Source of the DNA: Neodontobutis hainanensis
Lineage: Eukaryota > Chordata > Actinopteri > Gobiiformes > Odontobutidae
Length of the DNA stretch: 64,000 nt
Direction: 5' to 3'
NCBI GenBank assembly: GCA_024349245.1
Contig: JALDNG010000026.1
Location: 3,416,001 to 3,480,000 of the forward strand
Part shown: positions 45,771 to 58,520 of the stretch, piece by piece
How the letters are laid out: each line of letters opens with the position of its first letter
Numbering within the stretch: position 1 is the first letter of the stretch
Notes under the pieces: model-generated
What the model saw: the letters and a program-made list of their open reading frames with translations, nothing else
Database searches by the model: none
What the model was told of the DNA's origin: nothing
Position numbers and translations under genes: made by a program

Positions 45771-48700
45771 CCAAATGCACTTTTGTGATACATGTTTTTA
45801 GTTCTTAAGTGAATTTTAATGATAAATTGTTAAAAAAACATTATTTTTTCTGTTTGACAGTGAGGCTAACCTTTTTTGTCATATTTCTCATTCATATACC
45901 ACTTGTGATTTTATGTTCAAACCTTTTGTTCAAAAAGTAAGGCGAAAACAGGGGTCAGACAGTGCCTGTCCAAGTAATCCAGCTTAGCTTAGCTTATTAG
46001 CTTTAAAGCCATGATGTAGGACTTGTGCCTGGTTTTATAGGAATGAACATACTGTGTGTCCCTGTGTGTTTATGTGGTATATAAAAAATAATCTCGTTAA
46101 TTTGGTAGTTGCAGGCTCACCTTTAGTCTGAATTGCCAGGCCACTATATACCAGCTCTCATATGATATCCTTTTTTCCATTCTATTTCAGGACATAGGCA
46201 GATAGAGATGTCTTATTGGTGAGCCTAGTTACAGTAAAATAAGCCACAATGTTTGTGTAAAAGTGGCTATTTTGTCAGCATCACAGGAACTAATGCTCAG
46301 GGCACTGTGGTATGGCCCTTCAATAGCACTGCACTGGGTAAAGAGCCTTGTCTGCCAGTCACACAGTCAGTTGTCCTGATAAGGAGAGAGAGGTAAAGGA
46401 CAGTCACAGAGCAGAATGGAAACACTGGTGAGACACAAAGCATGCGAGGTGACCAGTGAGTGCAGAGGTCCAGTGAGTGATGGGAGGGACGGGCGTGTAT
46501 TAGTGCTGTGGCCGTGTCAGGCCATACATCTGAAATGAAAATATCACGGTGTGTAAGAGTGACAGAGTCCGCGGCGGGACTGGTTTCAAAGTGTCACTCA
46601 TCCTCGGGGGTCCATACATAGCGGTAGGCTGGCAGCTGCTCTGTAAAGCCACCTGTACTGCGTCCACGTCTCGAGGGATGCCATGCACCCCCACTGACCT
46701 TCCCACACTGACTCCCGGACTGTCTAGTGTCTGCCCGCGCCCAGCTGTCCCCAACCCTCACTGCCTCCTCTCTGTCTCAATATAAGGGCAGGAATGCAGC
46801 GGTCCTAGAATAGACCTGCAGCCGCCCTATCTCCAAGCGTGCAGCAGGCCTGGTAGAGGGCACCTACAGTAGCAGCCGTGCACGCTCTCTCCCATGCAGC
46901 AGCTTACACACATAGCACCAATCTAGGCTTTGAGAATGCGTATTTCTCAGGACGTGCAATGATAACATTTTCTTGCACAAAGATATGTTAGATATGTAAT
47001 GTTACGTAATGTTTTTCCATAACTATAACTAGATGCAATTCTTGCATACACATAAAGTTGTTTTAACTATAACTTCACTGTACACTGCACCTCTTACCTA
47101 TGTTTTGGGATCCAGGAGAGGGTTGCACAACTCTTTCCCCTGACTTAACCTCTTGCACTGTTAAACTTAAAAATGAACTACACCTTTACTTACACCTTTA
47201 CTTATTGTAGTTTTGATCTTGACAGGGCTGCCTTACAGTTTAATGTTGAAAGAGCGCTCACCGGTGATGCTTTCCGCAGGCATCTGAGCGAGGTTAACGA
47301 TAAAACGCTGTGGGTGTAATGATTCTGTTTGATGTTGGATCTGAGTGGAGGTGCGCAGGGTGAAGGAGGCCGGTCCGTTTCATGCTGTGTGGGCCGGAGA
47401 CTGCATGGCAAAAGGAAGCACAGACAGCACTGCAGTAGGGATTCTCTCCCAAATCTACAGAAAACCCTGCTCTGAAGAGGATTTCAGGTGTAGCTCATGA
47501 ACGCCCTTCCTCTCCCTTGTCTCTCGTTGATATTCGCGCTTGAACACACACGGGTGCTTGCCGAGCATAACGGCCAACATCAACACTCACTCACATACTA
47601 TTACTGCCCGTCTTATGTGGACATTCATAGATCATTGTCCATGAAAATGCTACATAGACATTCACATTCACACCTCATGTGTTTGGAGATGGAAAATAAC
47701 ATTGATGCTGGTTATATGCTTCGATGAACACAATGCACATGTCCATGAACTCTGCACACAATGTTCTCATCTCAAGGTGTGCTATAGTAATATTTGGTTA
47801 CCTAGTTGTGGAGCTTTTCACTGATGAGTACAATGAAGTCATGACCTCAATACTTTGTATGTGTAGGGTTCATGAGTTCTAAAAGTGCCCATGTGTAATC
47901 TTTATGCACTGCGTTTAACAAGTTATGTGAGCATTTATTCTATTTTTACATGCTGTAAAGCACCAATAACTGTATTTTATGAGAACCTTGTAGAAGTACT
48001 AAAACTTTCCATTTTGTCAATAGAACAGGTTCTATTTAATTCTAACACTGAAAAAAGCCAGCCTCTTGACTAATTTCCACTGTTCACACTTTTATATTTG
48101 GACCCACCCCTGGCTCTGGTTTGACACTCACTTGACATTTAGTGTGGCTGTCTGTCAAATGGATGACCATAATAGCTTTGTGAGGCTACAGTTTTTATAA
48201 ATGATATTACAACATACATATTTTGTTTCCTTCATATTTAAGACCCACACATGGCATTTGTCTTTTAATGGTTTGTGCCATAAAAACACCCTATAAAATG
48301 ACTTTAATGGTTAAGCTAAGAGAACATCTGGTGTGGTATGTACAAGAATAATAAATGCCTTGATTAATTAGAGGACATCCCATCTTTCCGCAAACTGATC
48401 CACCCACTTTTCTATGATTGTAAAGACGTACAGTTTATTAAAACGTGACCACTTCCGATTGTACTTCAAATCTGCCACCACAGGATGCAACTTGGATCCC
48501 CACAGACACTGATCACAGTTTCTCTGCATCAAACTGCTTATATGTGCATTCATTTCATGCATTTCATGTTTCAGACATTCATGCTACATAATAAAAGGCA
48601 GAAGATTGAGATTGTACAATAGTGCAGTCCTAATTTAGTTGACAGATTTTCAAATCTAGATGTTTAATATAGCCTTATCTTTGCAAGTTGAATACAAACG

Positions 48701-49395
48701 GATGATAAAGAGCCTGGATGGCACTAGAATCTTGGTCTGAAGTGGGCCTGAACACTGCAGTGGTGCATGCTGCGGAGGTAGAAGCGCAGCAGCTCTGGGA
48801 CAGGTACAGAATCCAGGCCACGCAGACTCGTCCTCTGTCTCCGTGTGCTACTTCCCACTTTCTTCCTCTCCTCCCTCGCTCACACCATCACTCTCCCATC
48901 TCTTCCCATCGCCGTGCGCTCTTTTCCGCCTCGCTCTCTTTCAGTCAAGGATGCACCCCCTCTCATCAATTTGCCGGTCTCTTGGGTGACAAGTTTATTA
49001 AACACAAGAGAGAGAGACGGAGAAGGATGAAGATGGAGGAAGTGAGGAGGGGAGGAATGAACAGACCGTGTCTTAGTGGCTTCCTTCTGCTGTTACTGGA
49101 GTGTTTGCGGTTATTGTTCTAATGTGACGGCTGGTGGACACTTCTGAAACAAGACTTTCTTTTTGAGCACTCTCTTTTTTTAATTAGATACATGCAGCAG
49201 TAGTCATTTGTTTTCATAATATAAAACAAATTTGATGCAAAACATTTCAGATTTACTGTTGAGAACAATTTAAACGGTTTTGTCAGGTTTTTGTCAGAGG
49301 CTAGAGGTATAGAACGTGTTGTACGTACCAACCCCAAACAATAAAAAGCGTCCAAAATCAACAGTCAAAAAATATAGTACTGTATCAGAAGTTTC
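45771..49395. other. No gene seen
   Basis: About 3.6 kb of sequence with no recognised exon. 46550-46860 is more G+C- and CpG-rich and non-repetitive. A 134-codon frame at 48718-49122 has a C/T-rich core and no domain, so I do not call it a gene. Confidence 0.45.
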
Positions 49396-49588
49396 ACTTG
49401 TATTGTCATTTATATATTTTTTTACATTTATCTGACTATTCACCAGTGTCTCAGCTGGAACACCACTGGAGGCAAGGTGGGTTAAGTGTCTTGCAGGACA
49501 CAACAACAATATGAACTGTGGGGAGAGTGGGAATCAAACCACCAACCTTCTGGTTGACAACAACTCTACCACTGAGCTATTGAGCTCC
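49396..49588 (-). mobile_element. tRNA-derived SINE, degraded copy of the 7526-7750 family
   Basis: On the minus strand: an A box (TAGCTCAGTGGTAGAG), a B box (GGTTTGATTCCC within 49529-49543 on plus), then AAGACACTTAACCCACC, TTGCCTCCAGTGGTGTTCC and CTGGTGAATAG. This is the same order as 7526-7750. The GTCGCTTTGGATAAAAGCG tail block is missing and only a short ATAAATGTAAA remains, so the 3' part has been deleted or decayed. Confidence 0.88.
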
Positions 49589-50979
49589 ATGTTTAATTTA
49601 ACAGAGACAACAGTGGCATGGCTTTTCTGAGTCACAAAGCTAGAGTCAGGACAGCCAGTTGAATGCAAACTTCAAAATGCTCATAAAAATATTTTGGAAA
49701 AACAACAATGCCATACAGTGTAGAATTTCTTAAATAAATCCAAATATTCTTCTCAGATTTTTTGTTTTTATAACTCTAATTATTACCTTTACATGAAGCC
49801 TACAATTTGCTATATGGTCCTGCTTTTTGCATTAACAGTCTTTTCTGTCCAACAATTGAAGTGTGCACTTGATTCAGAGCTGCATGTAGTTGAATTACAC
49901 CATGCTATTTTTGATTTGGATATTGAAAGCTGTAATTTTATAATTGCAGACAAGTAGCTATGGTTTATTTTCATTGCATACACACAATTAAATCAGTTTT
50001 GGACTTGTTTTTACTCATTAAATTAGCTATGAAAAGAATGATAAAAATGTATTACAAGCTTTAAAAACCATGTAGCCAAGTGGAAGCAAAGATACTGCAT
50101 CACTGAAGTCATTGGTGCGAAAAAATAATATCTCAACACAAAATATCAATGGCTCGGATTCCAGGGGCCAAGGCTCTGCTTAAACAGTTTATTTCCTAAT
50201 GATTAAATGATTAGCTGGACTAATTGAAGTAGGAAATGAGTGAGTTGCTCCAAGGACGAGCACAGCGGTGCGGTAAGCAGGAAGAGTGCTGAGTGTACCA
50301 TCTGAGAGCTGCGTGGAGAGGCTTGTAGCACCGTATTCTAGCACTCAGGGCACTGGACCAAGAGCAGAATAGTAGACTCAGCATTCATGGGACAAAATGT
50401 GCAATCTCCTAAGTTGTTAATTTTTCTTTTTCTGTAAATTAGTATAAGTTAAGACAGCTCTCAACTCAAAAATTCTTTACAGTAAATTGGACCCATTATC
50501 AGAAATATACAACACACCCGTAGCCTATATATTCAATGACATTATTATAAAGGACCTATTACAATTATGTTCGTCAGAATTGCTTTGTCCTATAAAGACT
50601 TCAACTGGTTTCTAAGAAAATGGGATTTTGGTTAAATGCCATTGCATAAAATGCCAATGTTTGGTTAATGTGCATCTCATACTATACTGAAGCTGAAGGC
50701 CCCCTTTAGCAAGAGGATTCAGGCTTTATTATATCTCCCATCTCTTATCGTTTAACATGTATTAATAATAAAAATAATGTCTGTCATAAATCATTACAGC
50801 GTTATGAAACAATACCTTTTTTATTTGAATGTGTCCCTGCTATGCTGTCATTCCCAGCCTAAAAGCAAACCAAAGTTGTTGTTATAGTGACAATTTAATC
50901 AAAGGGAAAAATACACATTATATAGTTATGACTGCGGCTCTATACTGTACCACATCCCAAACCTTGACTCAACACGATG
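49589..50979. other. No gene seen
   Basis: A+T-rich. 50170-50240 (CCTAATGATTAAATGATTAGC) is rich in homeodomain cores. Confidence 0.45.
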
Positions 50980-51310
50980 AGAGAGTGCGATGTTTACGCA
51001 GTGCTGGGGGTCAATTGGAGTTAATTTCATTGCTGTCCCATCCGCGGGCTTCATTAGCAGTATTGGCAGTTCGGTGATGAATTCATTGTTTTCTCGAGTT
51101 TGTCTGCTCCCATCGTTTATATGCGCTGCTCTTATCTCTCAGGGCCTTGCACTATGTAAGACGGCAGCTCTTTAACATCACCCACATGGCCGCTACGCCT
51201 CGTCTCACAGAGCTTTTTTCTGGTCAGCCTCATAACCCTTTATTATTCCTCTTCATCTTTTTGTTTTCCTTTTTCGGGACCTTTCATCTTTGCAGCCACA
51301 TCTCGTTTCA
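50980..51310. promoter_or_regulatory. Conserved-noncoding-element-like block
   Basis: Non-repetitive, balanced composition with TTGGAGTTAATTTCATTGC, GGGCTTCATTAGCAG and GGTGATGAATTCATTG. Frames are short. Enhancer status is an inference from composition. Confidence 0.3.
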
Positions 51311-52170
51311 AGGGCATCGTCTCCTTCAATAATCAATGTCTGCTTACTCAGTGTCTGCATGCTTTTTTCTGTTGGCGTGATCTTAGTATAGACAACCATT
51401 TTTCTCATCATTTTCTTCTCTATTCTGGTCTCTTTCAGACATTGTGGTGGATATGTGTCCGTACTTCCTTCTTCTTCCCTGGACGTGTCCTAAAATGCTT
51501 TGCTAAAGCTGGTAAAATGGAACCAAATCAACTGTTCAATGGATTTGGTCCCCTTCAACCAGCTGTAGCTGTGCATTGATCACTCTGCTCTGACACACAC
51601 CTAGAGACCAACCTGTCGGAAAAGAAGATCGGGACAGATTCAATGGAAAAACACTTTTAAATCTGCTTTTAATTAGTTTTGTTTGATGTTGAAACAATTG
51701 GACTGAGGCACTGAATTTGACCCAAAAGTTAAAACACAGATTTATCTCTATCAAAGACATTACCCAGAAGACACTGCAGTGTGTGTTTTTTAATGTGAAT
51801 AAAAAAATCCAGGTAAGTAATTATAGATATCTGTGTAAATTTGTTCTTCTGTTGTGTTGATCATAATTGCATTGTTCTTTAGAGACTACTTTGGTTTTAT
51901 TACAGCGTCAATGTTTTGACTGTGTTTTGGCCATGGCATAAAAAAGCAATGTTTAGTCAATAGCCATATTGTAATGTAGTGATGTTGAAGGCTCTCTTTA
52001 ACATTACAATCCACTGGATTTGCAGGGTTAAAATAGAATAGGTATTTCAATTAGGATTTTCATTAGCATTCGTTCCAATGTATTTATAAATGATATAATC
52101 AACGTCAAAACAATAGCTAACAACAATAATATTTAAACACAATCCTATTTTATTCTCTAAACTTAACCAT
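51311..52170. other. No gene seen
   Basis: C/T-rich to about 51490, then A+T-rich. No repeat or exon is recognised. Confidence 0.45.
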
Positions 52171-52318
52171 AATTGTGGCTCAGGGGGTTGGGTTGTTCAT
52201 TGACTGCAGGTTGGTAGTTTGTTACTACACTAACCTCTGACTGAACCCTTACTTGGATCACATTGCTGGTGTGTAAGAGCTGGATGTCAATGCCAACCAT
52301 TGCATTACATAACCCTTA
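52171..52318 (+). mobile_element. Diverged tRNA-derived SINE
   Basis: The head TGTGGCTCAGGGGGTTGGG resembles a tRNA A box and GCAGGTTGGTAGTTTGTTAC sits at the B-box position but is degraded. ACCTCTGACTGAACCC and GGTGTGTAAGAGC follow in the order of another common fish SINE family. The 3' tail is not recognisable. Confidence 0.6.
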
Positions 52319-52562
52319 TTAAAATAACAACAACATAATTAAGAAATAAGAGATATTACATGGACCCTGTAACAAAAACATTTAATTAATGTAGCAATTA
52401 CATATTCCTGCTTGGTTTATTAGTCCTGGATTTTCAGTCCCATCCATTGCCCCAACCTTCTCCAAGCTAATAAATCACAAAATCGTTCTAACATAACCTT
52501 TCAGTTTGAGATGCAGTTGGGTTAACTTTAAATTCTACGGCAAACCTGGTGCGTCAAAATAT
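52319..52562. other. No gene seen
   Basis: A+T-rich spacer between two transposon relics. Confidence 0.5.
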
Positions 52563-52998
52563 GGACACTAAAGGTGTCCACATACACTATAGTCCACACA
52601 CACTTATAGTGTGACCAAAAACAGTCCAATTTGTTTGGTTCGACAGCTAAAAACCCTGGTTCGCTGTGCATTCACAGCTGGCATTATAAACTGTGGACCA
52701 AACGGACACAAGATGGTGCGCAAATATGAATAATTTTACTAAAGCATTTTAGCTTCTCAGTGCTGTACATTTGACTTCTTCTCATTTTATTATTGTTTTC
52801 TTTTCCGACATTGGGCGCCAATTTATGAGGCTCCTGTTTGAGCACGTGTAAGGTCCGCAGGTGGTTCACACTTGAATTGACCCATACCAGAGTGGACTTG
52901 GAAAGTTTAGTGCGCACTGAGGTTTTTCTGGATCATTCACACTTATCCAAGTGAACCGTGCCAACAGAGCAACCGCACTAGAGTCTATTTGAACCGCA
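52563..52998. mobile_element. Diverged MITE-like repeat with hairpin-rich left end
   Basis: Two hairpins mark the left end: GGACAC-TAAAG-GTGTCC (52563-52579) and CACTATA..TATAGTG (52585-52611). TTTGTTTGGTTCGAC near 52630 and GAACCGCACCAAACAC near 52992 are in inverted orientation. The interior repeats motifs such as GGTTCACACTTGAATTG and GATCATTCACACTTATCC, like a common fish class of non-autonomous elements built on GGTTCG and TTCACAC words. No transposase. Limits and superfamily are uncertain. Confidence 0.5.
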
Positions 52999-53007
52999 CC
53001 AAACACA

Positions 53008-53360
53008 ACAAGGGTTCTCAAACTGTGGCATATAATCAGAAAATAAAGTGTGTTTGGACCAGTATCTCAAACGTTAACACTTCTCTAAAATTTCTCTATT
53101 ATACAATTGAAATGTCCAGCATTATAACAAATAAAAGTTGGTTGTACTTTTATGTGGTAGTAGTCATTGCAAAGATTTTGAAAATGGCTAAAACAGACTA
53201 TTCACCAAATGTTGCTTGTGTATATTATGCTTTGGGATTGAAATGTTAGTACGGGTTATTGGAACTCATAGACATTGTAAAAAGAGCATACATGAGTGTA
53301 AATGTTTGTTTAATGCACATTTCTGATCAATAAAGCCTCATTTGGAAAGTTCTATCAATT
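53008..53360. other. Possible hAT end followed by unassigned A+T-rich DNA
   Basis: CAAGGGTTCTCAAACTGTGG at about 53008-53027 is typical of hAT-type termini. No partner terminus or transposase was found, so only the edge motif is supported. Confidence 0.3.
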
Positions 53361-53589
53361 TGATTGATGTGTGGTCTTTCCAGGGATCATAAAATTATAA
53401 TGTAGTAATCTGGACAGAAAATAGGAAGTGAGGAGGAGCAACAGCAAGGATACATAAAGAGAGGAAAAGAAGGAATAAAGTCCGATTATAAAAACTGGAG
53501 TATTCTTGGATGGTTATGAATGTGGGAACACTTAATCCTATAGTCGCTGAACATTTTCCCTCTGCTTCACCCTCTTTATCCTAACCTCC
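53361..53589. other. No gene seen
   Basis: Short mixed-composition spacer. Confidence 0.45.
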
Positions 53590-54070
53590 TCCCCGCTCGC
53601 CGTATCGCCCGCTGCGCAGGGCTCGGGAGGTGTGACAGATGTTTTAATGTGGCTGCGATTCCTTATCACCACTCAGCTGAAAGCTCCATTTGCCTTGGTC
53701 CGCCGTGATAGATGGGAGGCCCGGGCTGAGCGGAGAGCTGGAGCTATGCTAACGAATGAGATGCGACACACACTGCTGCAAATGGTGGATGTGGTCATTT
53801 TCTGTTTTCCATGTCCCGCGTGTGATGAGCAAGTGAGTAATTATAGCAAAGGAGGGGGCGCATGCAATTACACTGGGATGAAACAGTGCTTGTCAAGACA
53901 GCCAGCGCGGAGATAGAAATGGAGAAATCAAGCAGAACATACACGTTACAAATAAACTGGCAAATAAACAAACAAAGCGACAGCGAGTTTGATTAAACCC
54001 CTGTGTGTTTACAACCCGTTAAATCTGCGGGATTATTGAAAAGTCAGTGGCATTACAAGTTCTCAATGTT
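53590..54070. promoter_or_regulatory. CpG-rich, conserved-element-like block
   Basis: About 7 CpGs occur in the first 50 bases (CGCTCGCCGTATCGCCCGC), with further CpGs to 53770. Non-repetitive sequence with GAGTAATTATAGC and GAGTTTGATTAAACCCC follows. A 94-codon plus frame (53632-53916) has no domain. It could be a CpG-associated enhancer or a promoter. Confidence 0.3.
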
Positions 54071-56310
54071 TCCGGCGAGAGGAGACTAGAAACAAGAAAA
54101 GGATAGGAGCAATCCATCAAGACACAAAAGCAAATTCTTCAAAAAAAGAGCACACCTACAAGGATTATGATGATAGCATACATTTTAGAATGTACGTCCC
54201 AGTGAGCCTTCAACACATTTTTGTATTGTACACTTCTGCCAAAATCCTTTTCAAGCCATAAAAAACTACTTTTGAAATGTGTCCGCACAGCAGCGCAGCG
54301 ATTCGCTTTAACAACCACACAGGGCGCTTTAATTTGAAAACGTGTTGAAGTGTTGAAATAAACTGCAGTCAAAGGGGAAGTTAGTCCTGAGGTTGTAGCA
54401 GGCATTATATCATTTGACAAGGAGGACAAAAGCGGCTCAGCTTTGTACTTTGAGGGGGAAAAAATGGGGAGATGAGAGAGATTGCAGAGCACAGCGTCCT
54501 ATCATCATGCCGTACGATAACGCTGGCCTTTTTACTGTACATCCATTTGCTTATCAGCCGCTGACATTGGAGAGCAAGGAGCAAGGTGCCAAGTCACATA
54601 AAACAATGGGAGACATTTTAATATAGAGATTGAAACAGAGGTTAGATGTGTGTGTGTTGTATCAGTTTGAGCGTATAAAGACCTTCTTGTGGTCGACGTT
54701 GTGCCTCATCATTCACATTGTATTGATGTTTGACCACATTCATCAGTGGTGTCTGACATGGCTCTCTGAAAGGAAGGGTGGGCTCTGTTCCTTAACTTCC
54801 ATGTCTTGATTATATTCTCCCTTGACTTTCCACTGTTTATTTTGCTTCATTCTGACCTTCATCAAAAAAGTTTACAACAACAAGAAAAAGTTGTAAATAT
54901 CAAATTAGGATCAGATAGAATAATGAATGTAGGATTTAGCTCCAGAATAGAAGTAACAATAATTGATCTTAAATGGTTGGTTCATCTGTATTTGGCCTGC
55001 CTACATTAAGGACTACTCTTCAACAGACACTTTCAGTGGCCTTCCTTTATATTGTATTTCACAAAAGGTGCAAAAAGTTAAGACCATAGCCTGCAATGGA
55101 GAATAAATGGATACATTAATATGGTATTATTGAATTATAGAAGTGAAACAGAAGTAGTACTTGTTATAATCATGAGCAGTATCAGTCTGAATACCTTATA
55201 TGTGTGTTTATGAAGGAAACAGTCATCCATAAACACCAGCTCTGGAGTTAAATAAGTCTTAAGAGCCGGATGAAAGCCGCTGCAAATTACTGACTGCTGA
55301 AGAATAGCAGAGAAGTCCTTGCAGCGGCCCACAGACACAATGTATTTTATTGTAGAACGAGACGTGTGATCAACATCTGAATTTCCATCTGAATTTTAAT
55401 GAACTGGATCTAATAGTTTTTACAGTCGAGCGACATCTCAAGGTGCAGCAACATCCTGCAACACAAATACACTGGAAAAAATATTATGATCTCCTCAGAA
55501 GACAAAGCGAAATAATAAAAGGAGAATAAAGGATTTGACACACCACACTGATGGAAACAAAGGCAGAGGAGTATTTACTGATACGACCTGTGTCGTACAG
55601 CAGAGCGTTAACAACTAGCTCAGGTTAAAATGTGCCAGTTGGTTTATTAAGTCATTAGTTTAAGTTTACATGTAGGGCATCAGTAGAGTGGGGAGAGCAT
55701 GAATGTGTGGCAAATGCACGTGATGAAGGATGTAAGACAAACAAATGTGTAGCGGTTCAAGATGGTGGCTCACCTGAGAAATGGTTTATATAGACTAAGC
55801 CGCTCCCTTCTCTCAGGTAGAGCACATACTCATAGAACAGGAGTTACATAAAAAAAACTACCATTTATTCTGCTCTAGAAATGTATGGCGTCAATACGAG
55901 ATCACATTAATTGTAAACAAAATAAAGTAATTGGAATTGAAAACCTAGAAGTGTCATAACTTCCTGAGCACGACCACCTCAACACAGGCTCATGACTATG
56001 TATTATTCTTAATCGGAACTTTTGGATTGTAAAAGCAAAGCATAGGGAGTGTAAACGTAGTTCATATTACTAAAAAAGCTTTTTTCTTTTACAAAAATAT
56101 TGACTTTGTTTATGCTTTCATGGATAGAGTTACAATTTCATTTTTATTTCAGTTTTTTTGCTTGTTTATTTATTATTATTGGTTTACAATTCCAATTCCT
56201 TTCTTTTGTTTACAATTAATGGGACCCCATATTGACGGCATAAAAAATGCCTCTGATCAGGAGCAAGTGTTTCATGATTTTTGGAGAAGTAGTGGTTAAA
56301 ATAGTACATA
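54071..56310. other. No gene seen
   Basis: A+T-rich with short frames only. A 117-codon minus frame at 54139-54492 has no recognised domain. Confidence 0.45.
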
Positions 56311-56815
56311 AGGTAAGAAAAGATAAGATAAGATAGGACTTTATTGATGGTAAATTCACTTGTACAGCAGCTCTTAGACAGATAAAGGGCAGAAAATAAA
56401 AGAAAGGTGTGCATGCAATATAATAAATAAATGTATATACATCTCAGCAGCATTATAAATACAATAAAATATGATCATTAAATTAAACAAAAACAAAAGC
56501 TATCTATAAACATATGTACAAAGAAAAGGAGGGAGAAAAGATGGACTAGGTTATTGTTACACATGTGAGTTATAAAGGTAACTGCAGCAGGCAGGAAGGA
56601 CCTGCGGTAGTGCTCCTTCCTGCACTGAGGGTCTCAGTCTACCACTAAAAGACCATCCACAGTCTGATGCAGGGGGTGAAAGCTGTTGTCCCTGATGGAT
56701 GTCAACTTGGCCAACATCCTCCTCTCACACACCTCCTCGATTGGGCCCAGCGGCCAGCCCAGGACTGAGCTGGCCCTCCTGACCTGCTTGTTGAGTCTCC
56801 TACTGTCCTGGTCTG
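56311..56815 (-). pseudogene. LINE 3' end with C-terminal reverse-transcriptase-ORF tail and (AAGAT)n end
   Basis: On the minus strand the frame from about 56806 to the stop at 56634-56636 encodes RRASSVLGWPLGPIEEV, CERRMLAKLTSIRDNS and HPLHQTVDGLLVVD. This is the C-terminal tail of a widespread fish non-LTR retrotransposon ORF2 of jockey/L2-like type. The 3'UTR follows and ends in (AAGAT)n on plus at about 56317-56335, the usual simple tail. About 55 codons remain, so it is a 5'-truncated insertion. The family name is not resolved. Confidence 0.85.
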
Positions 56816-57789
56816 TGCTACTTTAGTAAAACTAGCTCTAGAACTGTCAACTGTGCATTTTTAGTGGAAATTATAGTGCAGCATATTAGATAAACACAAA
56901 ATTAACAACACGCCTGATTCTTTTGTACCATTACTCCTCTATTCAAGTAAAATGTACAGTACAGATTTGACAGGACATACAAGCAGCTCTTCAAGGTTCC
57001 ATCCTTTCTTCCTTTTTTTCTTTCTGAACTCCTTCCTTCCTCCCTTCCCCTCTTTCCTTCCTGTCTCTGTTCCTGCAACACAAGGGCTTTCAGTAAAAAT
57101 ATATCGATTTCTACCTCTCTTGTCCTCTCGTCCCCCCTTCACGTCCCCCCTTCACTCTCCGCACACACAAACAGATCCACTCGGAGCAGAAGAAAACGCG
57201 AGCAGCAACACTTCATCCAGCGTGTCATAAATAAAGGGCTGCTAGATATTCAATCGACTGATAAACTGACATCCTGTATCAGCCAAAGTGAAAGTCAATG
57301 GGAGAGCAGCCGGGAGGTCCACACACACACAAATACAGAGTGTAGTGACAGGCTGAGGAGGGCAAATATGGTGATCAATGGATGTAATGGTTCCAATACA
57401 GTCTGAAGACCCAAGCTCTGTTTCATGCAGTTACTGCACATAATGCAGCTGTGAAACATACAAAAGCTTTACATCAACATTGACTATTAAAATTATTTTG
57501 CAAGCAAATAATTCCTGTTTCTTTTTTTCTAAGGCAGCATAGCGGGGTTATAAATTGCTTGAATTCTTTTTTCCACCTAGTAAGCCATTTATAAGCTATT
57601 TATTAATCCTTATAGCTCAGGAATCTGTCTCTAATGAAAAAATGATTGAAGGTCAGGTGGTCGTTCAGACATTGATTTATATAAACCCCTTATAATCACC
57701 TGCAATCAACATCTCTTTCACATTTACTTTCATATCTGCATTGATTACAACACAAGGCAATATTTTTGAATAATGGAACGCCCATGGCC
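56816..57789. other. No gene seen; polypyrimidine tract
   Basis: A C/T-rich tract at about 56995-57175 gives a low-complexity frame on each strand. The rest is A+T-rich. Confidence 0.5.
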
Positions 57790-58100
57790 CACTGATGCCA
57801 GTATGCACAGAATGTCATCAGGATAAGGACACTAAATGCACAGTGACCAGCTTTTTAACACTCAGCGCATGGCGTCTCTGTGTGTAAATGTGATGTTGCT
57901 CTAAGAATAATTCAACCCAATAAAACTTCATTAGCAAGAGTGTGCCGTTCGGCAGAAATGTATCATCCCTGTGCCCCGCGCTCACTTCAGGGGTGAAATG
58001 CGTTGATCTGAAGAGTCTAGTCTATCTCACCCAGCTATAGCTTATTATCTCTCCCAGCGCTCTCTTATCTGAATGGATGTGATGTCAGGCCCCTCTATCT
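57790..58100. promoter_or_regulatory. Conserved-noncoding-element-like block
   Basis: Non-repetitive, balanced composition (AGAATAATTCAACCC, CTTCATTAGCAAGAG, GTGCCGTTCGGC) with no open frame. Function is inferred from composition. Confidence 0.3.
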
Positions 58101-58367
58101 ATCTTTCTCTGTCGGTCTGCAGGCCAAGCGTGTACTGTCTGTGTGTGTGTGTGTGTATGTATGTGTGTGGGCAAGCTTGTGTGAGCTCTTTCAGCCTGGG
58201 ACAACCTCAAGTCGGGGATTGCTTAGGCTGATGTGCAGGATTCCCTGTCAAAAACACGTGCTTATACTTCTTTTCTGCCTGTCAAGAATAATATCTTCAC
58301 CTGTCTTTATAGATTGTAAGACTGATACAAAATCTACACCGCAAGTATAAAAAAAGTAAATTTCAGA
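58101..58367. other. No gene seen
   Basis: Short TG/TATG repeat at about 58139-58168, then mixed sequence. Confidence 0.5.
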
Positions 58368-58520
58368 AGTGCCTTGGAGGTTCACTTGGAAGAGAACATA
58401 CTGTATACTGAGTTCGATTCCTGTTTCGCTTATTTGCCCAATGTCATTCCCCTCTCTCCTCTCTTTCCCTGTCTGTCCACTGTCTGTCAAATAAAACCAA
58501 AAAGAGCAAAAAGAAAAGGT
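58368..58520 (+). mobile_element. tRNA-derived SINE (CCCAATGTCATTCCCC family)
   Basis: A B box (GAGTTCGATTCC, 58410-58421) lies about 35 bases after an A-box-like TTGGAGGTTCACTTGGA. Then come TTGCCCAATGTCATTCCCC, TCTCTCCTCTC, CTGTCTGTCCACTGTC and CAAATAAAACCAAAAAG. This order is characteristic of a common fish SINE family and appears close to full length. Confidence 0.85.

Noticed and set aside
48718..49122. 134-aa plus-strand open frame
   Set aside because: Its core is a pyrimidine-rich tract, no domain or conserved motif is visible, and it is not bounded by splice sites.
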